This document shows, one piece after another, positions 37,553 through 45,896 of a DNA stretch of 64,000 bases. The position numbers were made by a program, and so were the translations under genes. A model generated the notes under the pieces. It searched no databases and was not told the origin of the DNA. It was given only the letters and a program-made list of their open reading frames with translations. This stretch comes from Dactylosporangium aurantiacum (GTDB taxonomy: Bacteria; Actinomycetota; Actinomycetes; Mycobacteriales; Micromonosporaceae). Within the stretch, counting starts at the first letter, position 1. Each line of letters starts with the position of its first letter. The DNA lies in assembly GCF_000716715.1 (NCBI RefSeq), contig NZ_JNYJ01000001.1, positions 372,001 through 436,000 on the forward strand, in the 5' to 3' direction.

Positions 37553-37736
37553 CGACTGCACCGCGGCGGAGACCGGCTCGCCGACAGCGCACTGTGGCGC
37601 ATCGCCCCTGGTCCGGATGCGCTGCCATCAGCCGACCAAGGACCCCGTCGCACGCCGCACCGGTGAGGGCAAGACGAAGACAGAGATCATGCTTCGCCGC
37701 AAGCGCTACGTCGCCCGCGAGACATTTCCGCTACCG
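37553..37736 (+). pseudogene. Decayed C-terminus of an IS110-family transposase
   Basis: In one frame (from 37553) the translation reads RLHRGGDRLADSALWRIA; the continuation LVRMRCHQPTKDPVARRTG and then EGKTKTEIMLRRKRYVARE occurs in another frame (about 37611-37725). This matches, in order, the conserved C-terminal run of IS110-type transposases (GGDRQANxALxRI, then RRTAEGKTxxEIxRCLKRYxARE). One frameshift is needed and the N-terminal catalytic half is missing, so it is a relic. No terminal repeats are expected in this family, so its edges are unclear. Confidence 0.7.
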
Positions 37737-37803
37737 GTGGTCAGCATCGCCTGGTGCGAGAAGTGGCAAAACCGACAGCCTGGCCGTGGCGTGGAAATAC
37801 GTG

Positions 37804-37841
37804 AAAACAGGAAGGGCCGCAGCTCGGTGAGCTGCGGCCCT
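37804..37841 (-). terminator. Intrinsic terminator of the cyclophilin genes
   Basis: Perfect 13-bp stem (37813-37825 with 37829-37841, 3-nt loop). Read on the minus strand it is followed by TTCCTGTTTTC, a T-rich tract. It lies 15 bp past the stop of the leftward cyclophilin gene. Confidence 0.85.
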
Positions 37842-37855
37842 GTCCAGGTCGGCGA

Positions 37856-38731
37856 TCAGCTGGCCGGGCTCATCGTCAGCGAGTTGATCTTCACCTCGGT
37901 CTTCGGTGCGCCGTCGCCGGAGGAGGCGGCGGCCGGGTCACCGGAGGCGGCGGGGTCCGGGACGGTGCCGGCCTCGGCGACCTTCTTGACCAGGTCGAGG
38001 CCCTCGGTGACCCGGCCGAGGACCGTGTAGTCGGCCGACAGGGACTCGATGTCCTTGTAGACGATGAAGAACTGGCTGCCGCTGCTGGCCGGGTTCTGCG
38101 TCTTCGCGATCGCGACCATGCCCTCGGTGTACGCGGGGCGGCGGCCGGTCGGCAGGTTCTCCTCGGCGTAGCGGTACGTCGGGCCGCCGAGGCTGGTGCC
38201 GGACGGGTCGCCGCACTGCAGGACGTAGATGCTCTGGGTCACCAGGCGGTGGCACTTCGAGCCGTCGAAGAACTTCTTGCCGGCCAGGTACGTGAAGCTG
38301 GCCGCCGCGCACGGGGCGTGCTCGGTGTCGACCTTGATCTTGATCACGCCGACGCTGGTGTCCATGGTCATGACCTGGGACCCGGTGCGGGGCTCGCCGG
38401 ACGCCGGCGGGGTGCCGACGTCCTTCACCTCCTTGGGGATCTCCGGCTTGGGCGACGCGGACGGGTCGACCAGGGGCAGCCAGGTGCAGCTGGTCGGGGT
38501 CGCGGAGGCCGAGGCCGAGGCGGCCGCCTCGGCGCCGGTCTTCGTGTCGTCGCCCTTGGTCAGCACGACCACCAGCCACGCCACGCCGAGCAGGACAACC
38601 AACCCACCGGCCGTCGCGGCGATCGTCGTGTTCCTGCGCCGTCGGCTGGCTGAGCGCTCTGCGCGGTCGGCCATCTCCCGCTCCAGTCGCGCACGCGCTG
38701 CGGCGCGCTGGCGGTCCCGGTTGGAGGTCAC
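37856..38731 (-). CDS. Membrane-anchored cyclophilin-type peptidyl-prolyl isomerase
   Basis: 291 residues, probably folding exported proteins on the outer face. A basic, helical N-terminus (1-33, Arg/Ala-rich) is followed by one membrane helix (about 36-58), a Ser/Ala linker and a cyclophilin domain (about 120-285). Seen: FFDGSKCHRLV, LQCGDPSGTSLGG and SGSQFFIVYKD, which carry the usual active-site Arg, Gln and Phe positions. GTG 38731 has AAGGAG 8 bp upstream. Paralogue of the next gene, 37 bp away. Confidence 0.92.
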   Translation of the reverse strand: MTSNRDRQRAAARARLEREMADRAERSASRRRRNTTIAATAGGLVVLLGVAWLVVVLTKGDDTKTGAEAAASASASATPTSCTWLPLVDPSASPKPEIPKEVKDVGTPPASGEPRTGSQVMTMDTSVGVIKIKVDTEHAPCAAASFTYLAGKKFFDGSKCHRLVTQSIYVLQCGDPSGTSLGGPTYRYAEENLPTGRRPAYTEGMVAIAKTQNPASSGSQFFIVYKDIESLSADYTVLGRVTEGLDLVKKVAEAGTVPDPAASGDPAAASSGDGAPKTEVKINSLTMSPAS

Positions 38732-38768
38732 GGTTGGTACTCCTTGCTCAGCAGGGATTGGGGTGGAG

Positions 38769-39677
38769 TTACGACTTGCTGGAGGCGCTGGCCGACGGGG
38801 CCGGCGAGGCGGGCGCCGACGACGCCGGGGCGGAGGCGGGGGCCGACGTGGCGGGCGTCGGGTCCTCCTGCGGGGCGACGTCGGTGATCGTCAGCGAGCT
38901 GATCTTCGCCTCGGTCTTCGGCTTGCCGTCCCCGGCCGGGTCGGAGCCGCCGGCGCCGATCTGGGTCAGCACGTCCATGCCGCCGACGATCGTGCCGAAG
39001 ATGGTGTAGTTCGGCGGCAGCTTGATGTCCTTGAACACCAGGAAGAACTGGCTGCTGTTGGTGTCGGCGCCGGAGTTGGCCATCGCGACGGTGCCGGCCG
39101 GGTAGAGCACGTTGGTGTCCGCCGGGGCGGACGGATCCGCCGAGGGGTCGGTGGACGGCGCGGCGGCCGGCGGCGGGTTGTTCTCGTCGGGGAACCGGTA
39201 CGCGGGGCCGCCGCTGCCGGTGCCGGACGGGTCGCCGCACTGCAGCAGCGAGTCGTTGAGCATCCGGTGGCAGGTGGTGTTGTCGAAGAACTTCTTGCTC
39301 GCCAGGTACGTGAAACTCTCCACGGTGCACGGCGCCTTGCTCGGGTCGAGCTTGGCCGTCACGGTGCCCTGGCCCAGGGCGATCGTCATCGTCTTGACGC
39401 CGTTCTTGACCACGTCGTTGGTCCGCGGCTTGCCCACGTCGGTGACGCCGCCACCGGCGTCGACCGGGGTCCAGGCGCAGTCGGCGGCGCGGACCGGCTC
39501 GGGGTCGAACCCGCCGGTCTTCCAGATCACGGCCAGGACCAGCAGGGTCAGTGCCACGGCCCCGCCGATGCCGGCCTGCCATTGCCGACGACGCCGTGCC
39601 GCTGCCGCCCGACGGGCGATCTGCCGCTCGGTCTTCGCCCGCGCCAAGGCGCGTTGCCGGCTCTTACTGGAAGCCAC
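38769..39677 (-). CDS. Membrane-anchored cyclophilin-type peptidyl-prolyl isomerase (paralogue)
   Basis: 302 residues, same plan as its neighbour: Arg-rich N-terminus, membrane helix (about 33-53), cyclophilin domain with FFDNTTCHRML, LQCGDPSGTGSGG and SSQFFLVFKD. It differs by a Pro/Ser/Asp insert after the catalytic loop and a 35-residue Ala/Pro/Ser C-terminal tail. GTG 39677 is chosen because GGAGGGGAG lies just upstream; the frame is open further to 39887, but that part looks random. It is the promoter-proximal copy, and MtbPpiB-like genes occupy this place in related genomes. Confidence 0.92.
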   Translation of the reverse strand: MASSKSRQRALARAKTERQIARRAAAARRRRQWQAGIGGAVALTLLVLAVIWKTGGFDPEPVRAADCAWTPVDAGGGVTDVGKPRTNDVVKNGVKTMTIALGQGTVTAKLDPSKAPCTVESFTYLASKKFFDNTTCHRMLNDSLLQCGDPSGTGSGGPAYRFPDENNPPPAAAPSTDPSADPSAPADTNVLYPAGTVAMANSGADTNSSQFFLVFKDIKLPPNYTIFGTIVGGMDVLTQIGAGGSDPAGDGKPKTEAKISSLTITDVAPQEDPTPATSAPASAPASSAPASPAPSASASSKS

Positions 39678-39775
39678 CGGTGCTCCCCTCCAGGAAAATA
39701 CGTTTGGGTGCCACGTCACACGCCCGCCAGAGTGTACGGGTAGAAACCGGAATGGTGGTCGCCGCCCGGTCACGG

Positions 39776-39803
39776 TTCGCTGTGCCTGACCTCCGGATAG
39801 GGT
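39776..39803 (+). promoter_or_regulatory. Candidate promoter for the MBL-fold gene
   Basis: TTCGCT (39776-39781), 16 bp, TAGGGT (39798-39803). The -10 TAGGGT recurs before rarA, the DUF948 gene, ruvX and pyrR. On the other strand this 169-bp divergent region must also hold the cyclophilin promoter. Confidence 0.45.
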
Positions 39804-39846
39804 CTGAGGGGTTGTCGCGCGGAAATCGACAGGGAGGAGCGCCGCG

Positions 39847-40521
39847 TTGCTCGTCGCCGGCTTTCCCGCCGAGGCGTTCGGGACCAACTGCTACGTGGTC
39901 GCTCCCGCGCCCGGTGAGCAGTGCGTCGTCATCGACCCCGGGATCGGGGTCCTCGACCGGCTGGACGCCGTGCTCGCCGAGCACCGCCTGCAGCCGGCCG
40001 CGGTCCTGCTCACCCACGGCCACCTGGACCACACGTTCTCCGTCACGCCGGTGTGTGGCGCGCGGGGCATCACCGCCTACATCCACCCGGACGACGGCGA
40101 GATGCTCGCCGACCCGGCCAAGGGGCTCAGCACCGACCTGACGGCGCTGTTCGGCGGCCGGCTGAGCTGGACGGAGCCCGAGGACGTCGCACCCCTGGAG
40201 GACGGCCTGGTCCTCAAGATAGCCGGGCTGGAGCTGATCGTCGACCACGCGCCGGGCCACACGCGCGGGTCGGTGATGTTCCGCGGCGCCGAGCAGATCT
40301 TCACCGGAGACGTGCTGTTCAAGGGCTCCATCGGCCGCACCGACCTGCCCGGCGGCAGCATGGCGCAGATGATGGCGAGCCTGCGCGACAAGGTGCTCAC
40401 GCTCCCCGACGAGCTCGTGGTCCTGCCCGGGCACGGGCCCGGCACCACGATCGGCCGGGAACGCAAGGGCAACCCGTACCTGCGCGAAGCGACGACACAG
40501 AACCCCAACCGAGGCTGGTAG
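39847..40521 (+). CDS. Metallo-beta-lactamase-fold hydrolase (glyoxalase II-like)
   Basis: 224 residues, cytoplasmic. Metal-binding motif THGHLDH (residues 56-62), further ligands in APGHTRGS, the Asp of FTGDVLF and the final His in LPGHGPGTT are all present. These are the ligands of a two-metal thioesterase site as in hydroxyacylglutathione hydrolase and persulfide dioxygenases; substrate unknown, and mycothiol is the likely thiol in this group. TTG 39847 with AGGGAGGAG upstream. Immediately precedes hisS, as in mycobacteria. Confidence 0.9.
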   Translation: MLVAGFPAEAFGTNCYVVAPAPGEQCVVIDPGIGVLDRLDAVLAEHRLQPAAVLLTHGHLDHTFSVTPVCGARGITAYIHPDDGEMLADPAKGLSTDLTALFGGRLSWTEPEDVAPLEDGLVLKIAGLELIVDHAPGHTRGSVMFRGAEQIFTGDVLFKGSIGRTDLPGGSMAQMMASLRDKVLTLPDELVVLPGHGPGTTIGRERKGNPYLREATTQNPNRGW

Positions 40522-40527
40522 ACACAG

Positions 40528-41838
40528 ATGACCCGTCCCACGCCGCTGTCCGGTTTCCCGGAGTGGCTCCCCGAGCAGCGCCTCGTCGAGCAGCAGGTCC
40601 TCGACCGGCTGCGGCGCACGTTCGAGCTGTACGGCTTCTCGCCCCTGGAGACGCGCGCCGTCGAGCCGCTCGACCAGTTGCTGCGCAAGGGGGAGACCTC
40701 CAAGGAGATCTACACGCTGCACCGCCTGCAGGCGGCGGAGGGCGACGACGAGCCGAGCCTCGGGCTGCACTTCGACCTGACCGTCCCGTTCGCGCGGTAT
40801 GTCCTGGAGAACGCCGGCAAGCTGCAGTTCCCCTTCCGCCGGTACCAGATCCAGAAGGTGTGGCGGGGGGAGCGCCCGGCGGCCGGCCGCTATCGCGAGT
40901 TCCTGCAGGCGGACATCGACATCGTCGACCGTGACACCCTGCCCTCCCACTACGAGGCCGAGATCCCGCTGGTCATCGGCGACGCGCTGCGGTCGCTGCC
41001 GATTCCGCCGGTCAAGATCATGGTCAACAACCGCAAGCTGTGTGAGGGGTTCTACCGGGGCCTCGACATCGACGAGCCGGAAGAAATTCTCAGAATAGTC
41101 GACAAACTGGACAAAGTCGGTCCGGACGCCGTGAAAGCGGAAATAGCCGGAAAATATGATGAGGCGCGGGCGGACGCCTGCCTCGCGCTCGCCGCCATCC
41201 GCGCGCAGGACGCGTCCTTCGCCGACGAGGTCCGCAAGCTCGGCGTCGAGCACCCGCTGCTCGACGAGGGCGTCGCCGAGCTCGCGGCGGTCGTGGAGAC
41301 CGCCCGCGAGCACAGCCCCGGCCTGGTCGAGGCGACCCTGAAGATCGCCCGCGGCCTCGACTACTACACGGGCACCGTTTACGAGACCGAGCTGGCCGGG
41401 TTCGAGCAGTTCGGCTCGATCTGCTCCGGCGGGCGGTACGACAACCTCGCCAGCGCCGGCCGGGACGTCTTCCCCGGCGTCGGCATCTCCATCGGCGTCT
41501 CGCGCCTGCTCGGCCTGCTCTTCAAGGCCGAGGCCCTGACGGTGTCCCGGCCCGTGCCGACCGCCGTGCTGGTCGCGCTGTGGAGCGAGCAGGACCGGCC
41601 GGTCAGCAACCGCATCGCCGCGTCGCTGCGGTCCCGCGGCATCGCCACGGAGGTCGCGCCGGTACCGGCGAAGCTCGGCAAGCAGATCCGCCACGCCGAG
41701 CGGCGGGGCATCCCGTTCGTCTGGTTCCCCGCCAACGGCGACAACCCCGACCAGGTGAAGGACATCCGCAGCGGGGAGCAGGTCGACGCCGAAGGATGGG
41801 CACCCCCCGCCGAGGACATCGCCCCGACGCTGCGGTGA
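40528..41838 (+). CDS. hisS: Histidyl-tRNA synthetase
   Basis: Charges tRNA-His; class II synthetase of 436 residues. Motif 2 region FRRYQIQKVWRGERP, histidine motif region ARGLDYYTGTVYE and motif 3 GISIGVSRLLGLL are intact; the anticodon-binding domain fills the last 100 residues. Codons 185-211 (41080-41160) are unlike the rest: AGA, two ATA, several AAA, TAT and GAT in a gene that otherwise ends nearly every codon in G or C. Confidence 0.97.
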   Translation: MTRPTPLSGFPEWLPEQRLVEQQVLDRLRRTFELYGFSPLETRAVEPLDQLLRKGETSKEIYTLHRLQAAEGDDEPSLGLHFDLTVPFARYVLENAGKLQFPFRRYQIQKVWRGERPAAGRYREFLQADIDIVDRDTLPSHYEAEIPLVIGDALRSLPIPPVKIMVNNRKLCEGFYRGLDIDEPEEILRIVDKLDKVGPDAVKAEIAGKYDEARADACLALAAIRAQDASFADEVRKLGVEHPLLDEGVAELAAVVETAREHSPGLVEATLKIARGLDYYTGTVYETELAGFEQFGSICSGGRYDNLASAGRDVFPGVGISIGVSRLLGLLFKAEALTVSRPVPTAVLVALWSEQDRPVSNRIAASLRSRGIATEVAPVPAKLGKQIRHAERRGIPFVWFPANGDNPDQVKDIRSGEQVDAEGWAPPAEDIAPTLR

Positions 41839-41883
41839 CAGAATGACTACCACCTGCCCGTACGCGAAGGAGAGAGACATCCC

Positions 41884-43686
41884 GTGATCCGATCCCATCA
41901 GTCCGGCGCCCTGCGGGCCGGCGACGCCGGCACGACCGTGACGCTCGCCGGCTGGGTGGCCCGCCGCCGCGACCACGGCGGCGTCATCTTCGTGGATCTG
42001 CGGGACGCCTCCGGCGTGGTCCAGGTCGTCTTCCGCGAGGACATGCAGGTCGCGCACGCGCTGCGCAACGAGTACTGCGTCCTGGTCACCGGCGAGGTGC
42101 GCACCCGCCCGGCCGGCAACGAGAACCCCGACCTGCCCACCGGCGCGGTCGAGGTCGTCGCCACCTCCCTGGAGGTGCTGTCGGAGGCCGCGCCGCTGCC
42201 GCTGCCGGTCGACGACGGCGAGGCCGCCAGCGACGACGTGCGCTACCGCTACCGCTACCTCGACCTGCGCCGCTCCGGCCCGCACAAGGCGATGAAGCTG
42301 CGCTCCCGGGCCAACCAGATCGCCCGCAACCTGCTCGCCGAGCGCGACTTCGTCGAGGTGGAGACCCCGACGCTGACCCGCTCCACGCCCGAGGGCGCCC
42401 GCGACTTCCTGGTGCCCGTGCGGCTGCAGCCCGGCACCTGGTATGCGCTGCCCCAGTCGCCGCAGCTGTTCAAGCAGCTGCTCATGGTCGGCGGCCTGGA
42501 GCGGTACTACCAGATCGCCCGCTGCTACCGCGACGAGGGCTTCCGCGCCGACCGGCAGCCGGAGTTCACCCAGCTGGACATCGAGATGTCGTTCGTGACC
42601 CAGGACGACATCATCGAGCTCGGCGAGGCGATCGTGCGGGCTCTGTGGTCCGACCTCGCCGGCCACGAGATCACCGGCGACATCCCGAAGCTGACCTGGC
42701 ACGACGCCCTCGCCCGGTACGGCTCCGACAAGCCCGACCTGCGCTACTCCGTCGAGCTGACCGAGCTGACCGACTACCTGCGCGGCACCGAGTTCCGCGT
42801 CTTCGCCGGCGCGATCGACGCCGGCGGCTACGTCGGCGCGGTCGTCATGCCCGGCGGCGCCGCGCAGACCCGCAAGGAGCTCGACGGCTGGCAGGACTGG
42901 GCCAAGGCGCGCGGCGCCCGCGGCCTCGCCTACGTGGTGCTCGACGCCGAGACCGGCGAGCCGCGCGGCCCCGTGGCGAAGAACCTGTCCGCGGAGCACC
43001 TGGCCGGCCTCGCCGACGCCGTCGGCGCCAAGCCCGGCGACGCGGTCTTCTTCGCCGCCGCCACCGAGCGCCGCGAGGCGCAGGAGCTGCTCGGCGCCGC
43101 CCGCATCGAGATCGCGAAGCGGGCCAAGCTCGTCGACGAGTCGGCCTGGTCGTTCTGCTGGGTCGTCGACGCGCCCATGTTCGAGCCCACCGACCCGGAC
43201 GCCGGCGGCACCGGCGGCGGCGCGAAGGGCTGGACGGCCGTGCACCACCCGTTCACCTCGCCGAACCGCGAGTGGATCGACCGGTTCGAGGAGTCCCCGG
43301 GCGAGGCCCTGGCCTACGCGTACGACATCGTCTGCAACGGCAACGAGATCGGCGGCGGGTCCGTGCGTATCCACCGCGGCGACGTGCAGCGGCGGGTCTT
43401 CGACATCCTCGGCATCAGCCCCGAGGACGCCGCGGACAAGTTCGGCTTCCTGCTCGAGGCGTTCAAGTACGGCCCGCCGCCGCACGCCGGCATCGCCTTC
43501 GGCTGGGACCGCATCTGCATGCTCCTCGCCGGCGCCGACTCGATCCGCGAGGTGATCGCGTTCCCGAAGACCGGCGGCGGCTTCGACCCGCTGACCGGCG
43601 CGCCGACCCCGATCACGGCGCAGCAGCGCGCCGAGGCCGGCGTCGACGCCAAGCCGAAGGCCGCGGCCGCCGAGGCGAAGGCTTGA
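41884..43686 (+). CDS. aspS: Aspartyl-tRNA synthetase, probably non-discriminating
   Basis: 600 residues, bacterial type. N-terminal OB anticodon domain with [15 protein letters not shown]; class II motif 2 around [22 protein letters not shown] insert; motif 3 [13 protein letters not shown]. His (not Leu) in RRRDHGG is the reported signature of enzymes that also charge tRNA-Asn, repaired by GatCAB. The last 20 residues are an Ala/Lys-rich tail. GTG start 45 bp after hisS. Confidence 0.97.
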   Translation: MIRSHQSGALRAGDAGTTVTLAGWVARRRDHGGVIFVDLRDASGVVQVVFREDMQVAHALRNEYCVLVTGEVRTRPAGNENPDLPTGAVEVVATSLEVLSEAAPLPLPVDDGEAASDDVRYRYRYLDLRRSGPHKAMKLRSRANQIARNLLAERDFVEVETPTLTRSTPEGARDFLVPVRLQPGTWYALPQSPQLFKQLLMVGGLERYYQIARCYRDEGFRADRQPEFTQLDIEMSFVTQDDIIELGEAIVRALWSDLAGHEITGDIPKLTWHDALARYGSDKPDLRYSVELTELTDYLRGTEFRVFAGAIDAGGYVGAVVMPGGAAQTRKELDGWQDWAKARGARGLAYVVLDAETGEPRGPVAKNLSAEHLAGLADAVGAKPGDAVFFAAATERREAQELLGAARIEIAKRAKLVDESAWSFCWVVDAPMFEPTDPDAGGTGGGAKGWTAVHHPFTSPNREWIDRFEESPGEALAYAYDIVCNGNEIGGGSVRIHRGDVQRRVFDILGISPEDAADKFGFLLEAFKYGPPPHAGIAFGWDRICMLLAGADSIREVIAFPKTGGGFDPLTGAPTPITAQQRAEAGVDAKPKAAAAEAKA

Positions 43687-44465
43687 CGGTGCTCGTGACC
43701 GGCGCCTCCGGGTATCTCGGAGGCGCCGTCGCCGCCCTCGCCGGGGCGGTGCCCGCACCCCGGGTGGACATCCGCGACCTGGCCGCGCTGTCCGCCCTGT
43801 TCGCCGTGGTACGGCCCGCGACCGTCATCCACACCGCCACCACCCTCGGCAACAAGGGCGGCGCACCGCAGGACCTGTGGCCCGTGGTCGCCGCCGGCGC
43901 CGCCAACGTCGCGGTCGCGGCCCGCGCGGTCGGCGCCCGCCTCGTCCACGTGTCCTCCGACGCCGTGTTCGCCGGGCGTGACGCGCCGTACACGGAGGCG
44001 GACGCGCCGTCGCCGGTGTTCGACTACGGCGCCGCGAAGGCCGCCGCCGAGGAGGCCGTCGCCGCCGTCGACCCGGGCGCCGCCATCGTGCGGACCTCCC
44101 TGATCGTCTCCGGCGGCCGCGGCGAGCTGTCCCGGCACGAGCGCACCTGCCTCGACCTGGCCACGGGCGCGGCGCAGGGTGCGCTGTTCACCGACGAGAT
44201 CCGCTGCCCGATCGCCGTGGACGACCTGGCCGCGGCCGTCGTCGCGCTGGCCGCGACCGACCACGCCGGGGTGCTCAACATCGCCGGCCCGCAGGCGCTG
44301 TCCCGCCACGAGCTCGGCGTGCGGGTCGCCGCCCGGCACGGCGTGGACGCCGCCGCCGTGCCCGCCGCCACCCTCGCGGCGAGCGGCCTGACCCGCCCCG
44401 GCCGGGTGGTGCTGGACTCCTCCGCCGCCGCGCGGCTGCTCGGGCTCACCCCGCGACCCGTCTAG
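43683..44465 (+). CDS. NAD-dependent epimerase/dehydratase (RmlD-like SDR)
   Basis: About 260 residues, extended SDR. NAD motif GASGYLGG near the N-terminus, catalytic Ser in VHVSSDAVF and YGAAK giving Tyr and Lys. The arrangement HVSSDAVF followed by a PY loop is like dTDP-4-dehydrorhamnose reductases, but substrate is not assignable. TTG 43683 overlaps the aspS stop (TTGA) and gives the expected first strand TVLVTG; GTG 43689 is an alternative with a better-spaced AAGG. Confidence 0.85.
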   Translation: MTVLVTGASGYLGGAVAALAGAVPAPRVDIRDLAALSALFAVVRPATVIHTATTLGNKGGAPQDLWPVVAAGAANVAVAARAVGARLVHVSSDAVFAGRDAPYTEADAPSPVFDYGAAKAAAEEAVAAVDPGAAIVRTSLIVSGGRGELSRHERTCLDLATGAAQGALFTDEIRCPIAVDDLAAAVVALAATDHAGVLNIAGPQALSRHELGVRVAARHGVDAAAVPAATLAASGLTRPGRVVLDSSAAARLLGLTPRPV

Positions 44466-44490
44466 AAATCTGTTTCGCAGCGCAAACATG

Positions 44491-44496
44491 TAGGGT
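44491..44496 (+). promoter_or_regulatory. -10 box of rarA, probable leaderless start
   Basis: TAGGGT ends 8 nt before the GTG of rarA. Transcription would start at or next to the start codon, and no Shine-Dalgarno is visible. The -35 is poor. Confidence 0.5.
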
Positions 44497-44504
44497 CTGG
44501 GGCC

Positions 44505-45896
44505 GTGGACGGCTTGTTTGAGGTGCAACCACCGGACGGCGGCGACCCCGCGCGGCCCGGCGGGTTCGACGACGTCGCCGCCGACGCGCCCCTCGCGGTG
44601 CGGATGCGGCCACGGACCCTGGACGAGCTGGTCGGGCAGCAGCACCTGCTGGCTCCCGGCGCCCCGCTGCGGCAGCTCGTCGTCGGTGCCGCGCCGATGT
44701 CGGTGATCCTCTACGGCCCGCCCGGCTCCGGCAAGACCACCATCGCGCACCTGGTCGCGGGCGCATCCGACCGGAAGTTCGTCGCGCTGTCCGCGCTCAC
44801 CTCCGGGGTGAAGGACGTGCGTTCGGTCATCGATGTCGCACGCCGCGAACGCCGCCGCGGCGGCCCGCAGACCGTGCTGTTCATCGACGAGGTGCACCGC
44901 TTCAGCAAGACGCAGCAGGACTCGCTCCTCGCGGCGGTCGAGGACCGCACCGTGACGCTGCTCGCCGCGACCACCGAGAACCCGTCGTTCTCCGTCATCA
45001 CCCCGCTGCTGTCGCGCTGCGTGCTGCTGAAGCTCGAGCCGCTCACCGACGATGACGTGCGCCGCCTGGTCCGGCGCGCCCTGACCGACCCGCGCGGGCT
45101 CGACAGCCAGGTCACGCTCGCCCCGGAGGCCGAGGCGCATCTGGTACGACTGGCGCTCGGCGACGTCAGGAAGGCGCTCACGGCCCTGGAGGCGGCCGCC
45201 GGCACCGCCCTGGCCCAGGGCGTCACCGAGGTCGACCTGACCACCGCCGAGCGGGCCGTGGACGTGGCCGCGCTGCGCTACGACCGCGACGGCGACGAGC
45301 ACTACGACGTGATCAGCGCGTTCATCAAGAGCATCCGCGGGTCCGACGTCGACGCCGCCCTGCACTACCTGGCGCGGATGCTGGTCGCGGGGGAGGACGC
45401 CCGGTTCATCGCCCGGCGGCTCGTCGTGCACGCCAGCGAGGACGTCGGCATGGCCGACCCGACCGCGCTGCAGACCGCGACGGCCGCCGCGCACGCCGTG
45501 CAGTTCGTCGGCCTGCCCGAGGCCCAGATCGTGCTGGCGCAGGCCGTGATCCACCTGGCGCTCGCCCCGAAGTCCAACGCGGTCGTCGTCGCGATCGGCG
45601 CCGCCATGGCCGACGTGCGCGCCGGGCACGGCGGTGCAGTTCCCGCGCATTTACGCGATTCGCATTACAGCGGCGCATCCAAGCTCGGCCACGGCAAAGG
45701 GTACAAATACCCCCATGACGACCCTCGAGGCGTTGTCCCGCAACGGTACGCCCCGGAAGGGCTCGACGACCGGGAGTACTACCGCCCTACGGGCCATGGC
45801 GCTGAGCGCGCTGTGGCGGAACGATTGCCCAAACTGCGGCGTATCGTGCGGGGGACCGACGGCGTGACCAGCATGGTGGAGGAGCGGCACCGGTGA
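44505..45896 (+). CDS. rarA: Replication-associated recombination protein A (MgsA/RarA AAA+ ATPase)
   Basis: Acts at stalled replication forks; 463 residues. Walker A GPPGSGKT (71-78), Walker B FIDEVHRF, sensor 1 ATTENPSF, and the C-terminal tetramerisation domain with [10 protein letters not shown] and KYPHDDP. The codons for the stretch from [13 protein letters not shown] onward (45636-45735) use A/T third bases and include a TTA leucine codon (45651-45653), rare in this group. Stop overlaps the next gene by 4 bp. Confidence 0.95.
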   Translation: MDGLFEVQPPDGGDPARPGGFDDVAADAPLAVRMRPRTLDELVGQQHLLAPGAPLRQLVVGAAPMSVILYGPPGSGKTTIAHLVAGASDRKFVALSALTSGVKDVRSVIDVARRERRRGGPQTVLFIDEVHRFSKTQQDSLLAAVEDRTVTLLAATTENPSFSVITPLLSRCVLLKLEPLTDDDVRRLVRRALTDPRGLDSQVTLAPEAEAHLVRLALGDVRKALTALEAAAGTALAQGVTEVDLTTAERAVDVAALRYDRDGDEHYDVISAFIKSIRGSDVDAALHYLARMLVAGEDARFIARRLVVHASEDVGMADPTALQTATAAAHAVQFVGLPEAQIVLAQAVIHLALAPKSNAVVVAIGAAMADVRAGHGGAVPAHLRDSHYSGASKLGHGKGYKYPHDDPRGVVPQRYAPEGLDDREYYRPTGHGAERAVAERLPKLRRIVRGTDGVTSMVEERHR

